From Rhizopus arrhizus (taxonomy: Eukaryota; Mucoromycota; Mucoromycetes; Mucorales; Rhizopodaceae), in the NCBI GenBank assembly GCA_024220505.1, contig JAKZZE010000012.1, positions 434,001 to 498,000 on the forward strand: a stretch of 64,000 nt of DNA, given 5' to 3'. A program made the translations under genes and the position numbers. Under the pieces are notes generated by a model. The model searched no databases and was not told the origin of the DNA. It saw only the letters and a list, made by a program, of their open reading frames with translations. Of the stretch, positions 47,281 to 55,816 are shown in pieces; the first letter of the stretch is position 1; each line of letters begins with the position of its first letter.

Positions 47281-48815
47281 AGTGTTGCAAAAAAAAAAAA
47301 AAAAAAAAAAAAGAGAGAAACGAAATAAGTCTGTATGCTAGTCTATCAGTCACGTGTAGTACAAAAATACTCAAAAGGTACACACTGCAGGCACACATCT
47401 GTAGATTGATTGACATTATACGTATACTTAGCAATTATAAAGGATAAAGCGTTGCATATCTTTTTTCTTTTTCTTTTTATTTTAATGAATCAATTCACAA
47501 TATACTATATATTATTTTGTATCCATCTTACTTTATATCTTCAATAGCTCAATATTTAGAGTTTCCCTACTAAAATGACTTAATGACAGTTTCTAATCAA
47601 AGTCTTCATGCCATTCCAATATCTGCTTTTTTTTCCGTTCTTTAAATATTTCCTTAAAATAGGTTAAATAAAATAACGATAAACAGTGTATCACAAAAAG
47701 AATTCTTGTACATGATATTAATCTGTGCTTACTGATAATAAATAGCTAAAGACGTCTGTCTTGCATAAAAATATCATAAAATTTTTGTGAAGCCATTGTA
47801 CTTTACACAAAGATTTTATTAGTCAAAAACACTTTAAAGTTTTATGTCTGAGATAATTCTATTTTACTTAACGCCATCTAATCTAACTTGTAATATTTTC
47901 TCGTGTATTCTTTTACAATTTTATTATTACCTTTTGCAATCATTTTTTTTACTTTTTATTTTGCTATTCTATTACCTTTATCGCAAACATCGCTTCCACC
48001 CGAGCGACTATATTATTCCTTCAAAAGTCACTTTCTTGTAATTTTACTTGCAATGATTTTTGAAAACTCTCTATTCTTTCTTGTTATACATAAACTTGAT
48101 AGAGAGGGTGGGAACATTGACGTATGACAGCATTGGTGTGTACCTTTCAATTTTCAATCCCCGATGTTTGTCGTGTGTATTTTAAGTTGCGCTCATCAAA
48201 AGTTTTTTTTTTCTTTTATGATACTGAACTATACAATCAAATCTGCCGTTTAAATAAGATAACTTTATTTTATGTAAGAACAAATATTATGCTTAAATGA
48301 ATTATGTATACTGCTCCAAATTAATAAGAAAGTATGCAATAAGTTATTTATAAAGTAAGAAGAAAAGAAAAAAGAGAAGGAAAAGTGAAGAAGAGATGGA
48401 GCTTCAATATGCTTATAAAATTCAAATAAACTTGAATATATTACTTTTTAAAATATACTCTATTGAAGAAAGAATATCTACAAATTAGAACTGATATCTT
48501 TCTTTTTGTCTGAAGTGCCTTTTTATTGTTTATAAATCGAAAGGAACATCTCTATCCTTCTCTTTCTCTCATTAAAGCTTTAGCTATTGAAGCGTTTAAT
48601 AATTTAAATAAACCAAACCAAAACTATCTGCAAATTTATTTAATGAGTTGCATGTATATAGAGTTGTCTTGAGCAACAGGCAAGGACAAAAAAAAAGAAA
48701 TTCAACTTTTTTAAGAACTTCGGTCCTTAAAAATAAAAGGACCCTTTTAAGTTAAATTTCGATCATTTTTTTTATTCTTTTTTTTTCGTTTTATTATTAT
48801 TTTTAATTGATATCG
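47281..48815. other. No supported gene
   Basis: AT-rich divergent promoter region. A 65-codon hydrophobic forward frame at 47844-48041 looks like a by-product of T-rich DNA. Another T-rich tract lies just before 48816. Confidence 0.5.
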
Positions 48816-49887
48816 ATGTCAGTGCGTGATGCAAAAATAATGTCTGAACGAAAGCAACAAAGTAGTGATGGGGAAGAAAATCAATTATCAAAAAAACCAA
48901 GAAACTATAAATATTGGTCAGACGAAGAAGTAAGAAAGATACTTTATTGGTTTAATTTGCCTGAAAATGAAGGAAAATTAAATCGTAATAAAGCACAAGC
49001 ATGTCGTGAAGTAGCTAAAGAATTATTTGATGGAGATGAATATATGGCAATATCTGTTCGATCCAAATTAATGTCTTTAGAAAAAGGATATAAAGAAGTT
49101 GAACAATTAATTTTACAATTAAATGATACTTCATCATCACAAGATAAATTAGCAATTCAAGGTAAATCAAGTATAAAAATAAACTATTTGTTAATGACTC
49201 TTTGCTTAGATAAAATTAATGAACTTTGTAAATTTCATAAAGAATGTAAACAATTATTTGGAAAATCGGAAACTCGATTTCCCCCAATCACTTCACCTGT
49301 TACACCTGAAACCTCAATTATGCCATATTCGCCTATTAGAAACAATACCGCATTTCCTTCATCATCATCAAGCCCATCACCTGTATTTATTACAGAATCA
49401 TCACAAACAAAACTTCCGCATTTGGATAAAGATCGTTTAAGAGCATTATCATCCAATTTGGCTCCAATGCCAAAGAATACAAGTTGGTAACATAATTTAA
49501 AACATTATATAAATTGAATTCAAAACGCCAATCGGAATATTAATTTCGGTGTTAATCAGGTCACTTCCGCGCGTTTCATTGTCTTCAAATAACGAAGATG
49601 AAGATAATCATTATCAAAGCAGAAAAAGGAGTCTTGATAAACAAAGCACAAGCAGCTTTGAGTCTACTGATAGTACTTCACAAGTAAAAATAGCTCGCTA
49701 CAAAGCAAAACAAGCTTCTTATGCGGCTAAACAAGCACATTATGAAGCAACAAAAGCAGAATCTGAACGAGGGAAAATGGAATCCGCAATTCAGTTGGCT
49801 CGAATAGAATTGGATCGGGATGCTTTAGCAGTAAAGAAAATGGAATTGGAATTGGAATTATTAAAAGCAAAAAGATCAACTGCATAA
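48816..49887 (+). CDS. Myb/SANT-like DNA-binding domain protein
   Basis: Start ATG 48816. The N-terminal domain reads YKYWSDEEVRKILYWFNLPE, NRNKAQACREVAKELFDGDE, then ISVRSKLMSLEKGYKEVEQL, a three-helix Myb/SANT- or trihelix-like fold seen in many Mucoromycota proteins. A 50-bp intron (about 49161-49210) gives AIQDKINELCKFHKECKQLF. A Ser/Pro linker follows. A second intron (about 49489-49558) joins SW to SLPRVSLSSNNEDEDN. The C-terminus is a long Ala/Lys/Glu helix (KAKQASYAAKQAHYEATKAE, MELELELLKAKRSTA), probably an oligomerising coiled coil. Several such proteins derive from transposable elements. Function is unknown. Confidence 0.6.
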
Positions 49888-50580
49888 TATGTTTGTTACT
49901 ATAGAAAAATATTCTTTTGTTCGTAAATAGGATTGTTATTATTACTCTTTGGCTAATATAAAATAAACGAAAAAAGTAAATTTAACTCTGATAGTTATGT
50001 CGGCTTTTTGATCGTGATACCTAAAATCCCCACTTTTCGGAAAAGTCACAAATATGGAAAGTCCTCAAAGTAGTTTATCTACTATTACTTTATATGTTAG
50101 TTACTATTTCTGGAAATCAGAATGTACTTTCCCTTTTTTATAAGTAATACAGTTTCTTTTGAAACTATTGGCGTACTTTATAAAATCACCACATTATTAT
50201 TTTCTGTTTATTTTTTTCTCCTTGTAACTCACAAAGGACTTTTTTTTCCTTTGTCTTTCCACTCTACAGGTTGGTCTGGTCCAGATGAACAACTTAATTA
50301 TTATGCACTCATCTTAATCTTCAAGAACAAAGAGAAATTAGTTCAACAATTAAAGAAAGTCAATTAGATTTAGTAAAATTTGAAGATATGATCTGCTCGT
50401 GTAATGTTTGATGGTATTATGAGAAGCAAACAACACATCTAAAGAGATTGAGCTCAAACCTGGTAATTGAGAGAAACAAAGAAATATGCTTGTGATTTTT
50501 AAAGTGTGCCAAAAGGGTCCCAAAGGCCCTTGCCACAATGACCCCTTTTGGGTTATCCCAACTTCTTTCCGCAAGATTCT
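49888..50580. other. No supported gene; short sequence echoed at 54095
   Basis: Contains a pyrimidine tract, a CAG acceptor-like site and CAGGTTGGTCTGGTCCAGAT (about 50268-50287). A very similar stretch occurs near 54102 in the same orientation. Possibly decayed remains of duplicated gene ends. Confidence 0.35.
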
Positions 50581-50589
50581 GTACTCTAC

Positions 50590-50979
50590 GATTAAAGATT
50601 ATTTTTATTTATAAAAATTAAAAACCCCATGTGAGCACATAATCACTTTTAGGATTGCATTGCCCGGGTTAGATCAAAAAGAGGATTAAATGAACGAAAA
50701 ACCTTTTTGATAGTCAAAAAGGGAAAAAGGAAAGGGAAGGGAAGAGGTAGAAAAGAACTCTAGATCTTGTCTAGGAGAGGGTTGTGATAGTTGTGGGGGA
50801 AGCGAGATCAAAAGACTCCAAGAAATTGAGGTCTATGAGTCCAGATTGGAGAAAGTAGTTAGAGACAGCGTTGTAAAGAGGAGCCTTGAGACGTCGGAAA
50901 GCGGAACCAAGTCGTTGGAGGAATACATGACGAGCAAGTTTAGTTTTTCTTTCAATGGATTCATTGAGAAGTGTAGGAT
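50590..50979 (-). mobile_element. ORF1-only retroelement, copy A (5'-truncated, ~390 bp)
   Basis: On the reverse strand it matches the 3' part of copy D: the end of the reading frame, then the pyrimidine-rich region and the identical terminus AATAATCTTTAATC. It starts abruptly within the coding part (GATCCTACACTTCTC). It is flanked on both sides by GTAGAGTACAGAA (reverse-strand sense), a 13-bp target duplication. 5' truncation is typical of target-primed reverse transcription. Confidence 0.75.
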
Positions 50980-50993
50980 CTTCTGTACTCTAC

Positions 50994-52053
50994 GATTAAA
51001 TAAGTTTTATTTATTTATTAAACCCAAGTGGGCACGCAGTATTTTTATACTAATTTTGCCCGGGTCAGTTCAAAGAGTGAAAGAAGTATCTAAAAACCCC
51101 TCTGGGATTGAGGGTAAAAAAGTTATAGTTTGAAGAAAGGGGACAGAGAAATGGATCTCAGAAAGAGAGGCTACTGAGAAAACAGTAAGTAGAGCTCATG
51201 TGTTTTTGACGGGAAAGAGCTCAGGAAAGTCGCCACGATCCAAATATCCTTTGTTAGCGAAGAAACTGGCTACAGCCCGCTTGATAGGGACTCTAAGGTG
51301 ATCGAGAGCACGAAGGATATGACACAGAAACAGGCCACGTGCGGCGCACGTCCTGTCCGCTTCGTCATAGTCGTCGTATTTAGGATCACGAAGGTTTGAG
51401 GGGTCTAAAGGATCATAATCATCTTGAATGGGGATCTCAAATTTCTTTAATAGCGAACGGAGCTCAGTTTCGTAATCATTATGAATTAGAAGGGCAACAA
51501 GGTCGCGGTCAGGGTAATGAATGTTGAGGATACGCCTGGTGTTAATATTCAGTTGTCGCAGACGAGAGCGTATTTGACCTACAGGAAGGCGGCGGCGTAT
51601 AGGCAGGTATAGGAACTTGTAGCCATGGTTGGTCGAGCGAACACTGAAGGTGCCAGCAGCAGCCATTTGACTAGGAAGGGGCGTGGAAGCTTTAAGCTTG
51701 GCAGCTTTCTGAGGAGGAGAAGAACCTAAATTGGAAGGCGGAGGACGTTTCTGAGGAGACTTGGGTTGCGATGAGGTTTCGGATACTAGTGAGGGAGACG
51801 TAAGTGGAGGAGATACCGGTGGAGAGGAGACCAAAGTGGAAGCGGGTTTCTTAGAAGCAACAGCGTTGGATGCATTAGCTAATCGCTCAAGGAGAGAAGC
51901 GTTTTGTTGCTTGAGTCGGGTGATTTCAGCCTTAGCTGCAGCGAGTTCTGCTTGTAGCTGCTTTACAGTTGGCATGGATCAAGTCTGTTGTTGTGGATAG
52001 CTTTCCAAATAAGGCAAGAATCTATGGAAAGTGATGGAAAGCGGAAAAAGAGC
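50994..52053 (-). mobile_element. ORF1-only retroelement, copy B (1,060 bp)
   Basis: Full-length copy bounded by the 14-bp duplication CTTCTGTACTCTAC at 50980-50993 and 52054-52067. It sits in the target duplication of copy A, so it arrived later. It has a 5' leader of about 80 bp, one intact frame, a 3' region and the terminus AATAAAACTTATTTAATC. It is a mirror image of copy C across a 115-bp MITE. Confidence 0.85.
51196..51975 (-). CDS. ORF1-like protein of retroelement B (intact, 259 aa)
   Basis: Intact frame of 259 residues. Residues 1-35 form a heptad-type coiled coil (VKQLQAELAAAKAEITRLKQ). Residues ~40-105 are a Ser/Pro/Lys-rich linker. Residues ~110-180 look like an RRM-type fold (YKFLYLPIRRRLPVGQIRSR, LRQLNINTRRILNIHYPDRD, LVALLIHNDYETELRSLLKK). 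The C-terminal ~70 residues are helical and charged (ARGLFLCHILRALDHLRVPI). This is the order of a LINE ORF1 protein (coiled coil, RRM, C-terminal domain). No zinc knuckle, endonuclease or reverse transcriptase is present. The nucleic-acid-binding role is inferred. Confidence 0.7.
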   Translation of the reverse strand: MPTVKQLQAELAAAKAEITRLKQQNASLLERLANASNAVASKKPASTLVSSPPVSPPLTSPSLVSETSSQPKSPQKRPPPSNLGSSPPQKAAKLKASTPLPSQMAAAGTFSVRSTNHGYKFLYLPIRRRLPVGQIRSRLRQLNINTRRILNIHYPDRDLVALLIHNDYETELRSLLKKFEIPIQDDYDPLDPSNLRDPKYDDYDEADRTCAARGLFLCHILRALDHLRVPIKRAVASFFANKGYLDRGDFPELFPVKNT

Positions 52054-52058
52054 CTTCT

Positions 52059-52173
52059 GTACTCTACACTATTTCCAGAAATTAAAGTCGTTTTTTGTGA
52101 AGTTTTATAATACAATTATATGTAATTGCGACAAGTCACGGCGACTTTAATTTCTGGAAATAGTGTAGAGTAC
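52059..52173. mobile_element. 115-bp MITE with 32-bp perfect TIRs
   Basis: 52059-52090 (GTACTCTACACTATTTCCAG...) is the reverse complement of 52142-52173, with a 51-bp loop that has no coding capacity. A TA occurs near each end (TA-CTCTACACTATTTCC), fitting a Tc1/mariner-derived MITE. Copies B and C lie at its two ends with their target duplications overlapping the last nine bases of each TIR. Confidence 0.8.
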
Positions 52174-52178
52174 GACCA

Positions 52179-53239
52179 GGAGCTCTTTTTCCGCTTTCCA
52201 TCACTTTCCATAGATTCTTGCCTTATTTGGAAAGCTATCCACAACAACAGACTTGATCCATGCCAACTGTAAAGCAGCTACAAGCAGAACTCGCTGCAGC
52301 TAAGGCTGAAATCACCCGACTCAAGCAACAAAACGCTTCCCTCCTTGAGCGATTAGCTCATGCATCCAACGCTGTTGCTTCTAAGAAACCCGCTTCCACT
52401 TTGGTATCCTCTCCACCGGTATCTCCTCCGCTTACGTCTCCCTCACTAGCATCCGAAACCTCATCGCAACCCAAGTCTCCTCAGAAACGTCCTCCGCCTT
52501 CCGATTTAGGTTCTTCTCCTCCTCAGAAAGCTACCAAGCTTAAAGCTTCCACGCCCCTTCCTAGTCAAATGGCTGCTGCTGGCACCTTCAGTGTTCGCTC
52601 GACCAACCATGGCTACAAGTTCCTATACCTGCCTATACGCCGCCGCCTTCCTATAGGTCAAATACGCTCTCGTCTGCGACAACTGAATATTAACACCAGG
52701 CGTATCCTCAACATTCATTACCCTGACCGCGACCTTGTTGCCCTTCTAATTCATAATGATTACGAAACTGAGCTCCGTTCGCTATTAAAGAAATTTGAGA
52801 TCCCCATTCAAGATGATTATGATCCTTTAGACCCCTCAAACCTTCGTGATCCTAAATACGACGACTATGACGAAGCGGACAGGACGTGCGCCGCACGTGG
52901 CCTGTTTCTGTGTCGTATCCTTCGTGCTCTCGATCACCTTAGTGGCCCTGTCAAGCGGGCTGTAGCCAGTTTCTTCGCTAACAAAGGATATATAGATCGT
53001 GGCGACTTTCCTGAGCTCTTTCCCGTCAAAAACACATGAGCTCTACTTACTGTTTTCTCAGTAGCCTCTCTTTCTGAGATCCATTTCTCTGTCCCCTTTC
53101 TTCAAACTATAACTTTTTTACCCTCAATCCCAGAGGGGTTTTTAGATACTTCTTTCACTCTTTGAACTGACCCGGGCAAAATTAGTATAAAAATACTGCG
53201 TGCCCACTTGGGTTTAATAAATAAATAAAACTTGTTTAT
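52179..53239 (+). mobile_element. ORF1-only retroelement, copy C (1,061 bp)
   Basis: Full-length copy bounded by the 14-bp duplication GTAGAGTACGACCA at 52165-52178 and 53240-53253. This duplication differs from that of copy B after the shared GTAGAGTAC, proving an independent insertion. The terminus is AATAAAACTTGTTTATTC. The body is about 96% identical to B in protein but inverted. Confidence 0.85.
52260..53039 (+). CDS. ORF1-like protein of retroelement C (intact, 259 aa)
   Basis: Same organisation and length as the protein of copy B, starting MPTVKQLQAELAAAKAEIT and ending FPELFPVKNT. I count about a dozen substitutions (for example LPIGQ for LPVGQ; HLSGPVK for HLRVPIK), mostly conservative, so both copies look recently active and under coding constraint. 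The start lies 81 bp into the element. Confidence 0.7.
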   Translation: MPTVKQLQAELAAAKAEITRLKQQNASLLERLAHASNAVASKKPASTLVSSPPVSPPLTSPSLASETSSQPKSPQKRPPPSDLGSSPPQKATKLKASTPLPSQMAAAGTFSVRSTNHGYKFLYLPIRRRLPIGQIRSRLRQLNINTRRILNIHYPDRDLVALLIHNDYETELRSLLKKFEIPIQDDYDPLDPSNLRDPKYDDYDEADRTCAARGLFLCRILRALDHLSGPVKRAVASFFANKGYIDRGDFPELFPVKNT

Positions 53240-53253
53240 TCGTAGAGTACGAC

Positions 53254-54428
53254 CACAGTTGGAATAAGGGCTTGTAATCAACCGTCATAGCCTTGCTCAA
53301 CTAAAAAGTTTAAAAGATACTCAAGGCGGCTATATATGCAGAATTGACGACGCTTACGAAAAGACTCTCTACCAAGATGATGCTTCATTTTGTCTAGTTG
53401 TCCTCAGAGACTGAAAGAGTAAGCATTTCCCCATGATCAATCTCTCTTTCGCTCCCAAATATTACCAGAAGAACATGTTGCTGTCCCGTTTAATGCCTCC
53501 TATCTAGCACACACTTGGTCACCTTTGATATCAGTTGTCTAAAACTGCTCTGTGACGAACGATACCCTCCCCCATTAGATGAACAAAGTACCCAAGCGTT
53601 CAGGGCTATTAAGAGACAATTCTTGCAGCTAAACCTGGACAAACGAATTCAAGACAAGAATTCAAAGCTCCTATCCAGTTGTCAGAAATTCTCTCTCAAC
53701 CCAACTTTATGGCTACCTATGATCCGCCAGGAAAGGAGCAGATGCATACGTTGACACCTTGGACGTTGGTCACCCCAAGCTTTACCCGTGATATCCTATT
53801 TATGTCCTTTTCAGATGACAGGCTAATCACTATCTGGACATGCATCATTTATCGTTTCTTTTAAATATGCTCCCAACATGCTCTTTCACCTCCTCAAATA
53901 TAGTCATCTCCTGGATATATTGATGGTCGATCATTTGCTCTATACTACATGAACTAGATCAATTACATCACTATGCTCCTATATTTATTCTGGTTTCCTC
54001 TAGTCAAATACTAATTGAATAATTCAGTCAACTTCTCTGATATTAGGTGACTCTTCAGTCCACTGTTTTCCTTTTGTTTTCTTTTCTTTTATTCTTGTTC
54101 CAACAGGTTGATCTGGTACAGGCGGACAATTTAGATATTATGTAGTCTCCTGGACCTTAATAAATAAAAACTATGTTTAATCATTAGTCCTTCAATAATT
54201 TCAAGAAAAATAACTGAATAATTTATATTCAAACTGAAACTTATTCATTTAGAAAGGTACATGAATATGAAATAATGAATTTTTATTTTATCAGCAAAAG
54301 GGATATAAACTTTACCATTGCCTTTCAATACCAAAAAATATCACAATTTCAATTGGCGCAAATTCTTGTAAAGCAGGCCTTTTTATAAAAATGAACCTTT
54401 TTTATTCACAAATTAACAACTTTTGTAA
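53254..54428. other. No intact gene; possible decayed coding sequence
   Basis: 53440-53860 has unusually high coding-like composition in several interrupted frames (for example SSCQKFSLNPTLWLPMIRQE) without a family I recognise, so it may be a decayed mobile element. Near 54102 a CAGGTTGATCTGGTACAG stretch echoes that at 50268. The last 200 bp are the promoter of the E2 gene. Confidence 0.35.
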
Positions 54429-55698
54429 ATGGCTTTAAAAAGAATTCAAAGAGTAAGGAATGAGAATGAAAAGTTTTAAAAAGTACTTGTAATTAAAAAA
54501 AAAAAATAGGAATTATCAGAATTAGCAAAAAACGCACCATCCAATATTTCTGTTGACCCTATAGAAGGCGACATATTTCACTGGAATGGTAAAAGAAAAA
54601 GTAAATGCTTTATTGGATCTTTTATTTATAATCGTATATAGGTCTTCTACTAGGACCTGTAAAATAGACAAATGGCATTTATTTATTTGATGAGCTTTTA
54701 CTAATTACTATATTCAATAGAAAGATACACCTTATCAAGGTGGTCGTTTTAAACTGGATATTCTTTTCTCTTCCGATTACCCATTTAAACCACCCAAGGT
54801 AGAATAATAAGAAGTATAGCTGACCTGTATTCTAATTCGTTATAAAGATCAAATTTATCACTAAAATATATCACCCTAACATTGACGATGATGGTTCAAT
54901 TTGTATTGACCTTTTAAAGCCTGATATCTGGAAGCCTGCTACAAGATTAGCCAATGGTATATAGTCGTAACATTAAGCGTATATTTTTTGTCTCATTCAA
55001 TATGATTATAGTTTTATTGGCTATTGCATCACTCTTGGAAAATCCTAACCCTGATGATGCTCTTGTGGCCTCTATTGCTGAAACCTACAACAAGAATCGT
55101 CCAAAGTTTAATAAGATTGCAAAGGAGTATGTTGAAAAGGCAAGTACACAAATACATTGTACATGGTCAACTTGTTAACATTATAATAGTATGCTTCTAC
55201 ATAAGTAAAGGAAAAGTGTGTTCAAATGATAAGCGAATAAACCAATTTCCTGCTTTTTATTTTGTATATAAAAAAATCCAGTTTTTTCCTCGTTGTCTGC
55301 TGTGACGAGGGCAAATTTCCAATTTTATGCTAAAGAGCATATTGTTCAATTCTTTTCCTTTTCTTCCATATCCTGAGGCCTTGTGAGGAAGTCTCTCTCT
55401 CTCTCTCTTCAACCTTGATAGTTTAAATGCATTATCATTTGATTGCTAGTACGAACGTCTTGAGAAATTAAAGATGGATCAGACAGAAGAAGACGGAAAG
55501 GCAGATATGATGGTCGATCAAAGAAATCTTCTTTACATGCCATTTCAAACAAGAAGCAAAACAAACAGACACAAACAGACATCGTTTGCTGTATCTCAAA
55601 TGATCTTTAAAATCTTTAGTGAGCTTATGCTTTCAAATACAGCTCTTTCAAGTTATTTTCTTGTAATCTTGATAATCAATGGTTTCTTTAAAACTTGA
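54429..55698 (+). CDS. Ubiquitin-conjugating enzyme E2 (Ubc4/5-like core with unusual C-terminal extension)
   Basis: Accepts ubiquitin on a cysteine and passes it on with an E3. Seven exons: [79 protein letters not shown] with the catalytic cysteine, then [20 protein letters not shown] and [20 protein letters not shown]. The usual HPN triad is present (YHPNID). [15 protein letters not shown] replaces the common LxxxWSPALTIxK, a divergent loop after the active site. The core splices through a GC-AG intron (donor AAG|GCAAGT near 55139, acceptor about 55449) to an extra ~85 residues ending in a hydrophobic segment ([16 protein letters not shown]). If that intron is retained, the protein stops after 12 more codons. 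Confidence 0.85.
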
Positions 55699-55816
55699 GT
55701 TACGGTTTAGAAAAGTAAAGATTTTGTAATAAATAAGTATTGCCTACTTTTAATGAGACTCACAACATGTTGTATTTTTAGATCACACATGTTCTTTTCA
55801 GGTTAATTCTAAATTT

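Noticed and set aside
47844..48127. Hydrophobic small protein candidate
   Set aside because: Hydrophobicity comes from T-rich DNA; no conserved features or splice support.
50994..53239. Inverted duplication by assembly error
   Set aside because: The arms differ at about a dozen residues and have different target duplications, so they are two real elements.
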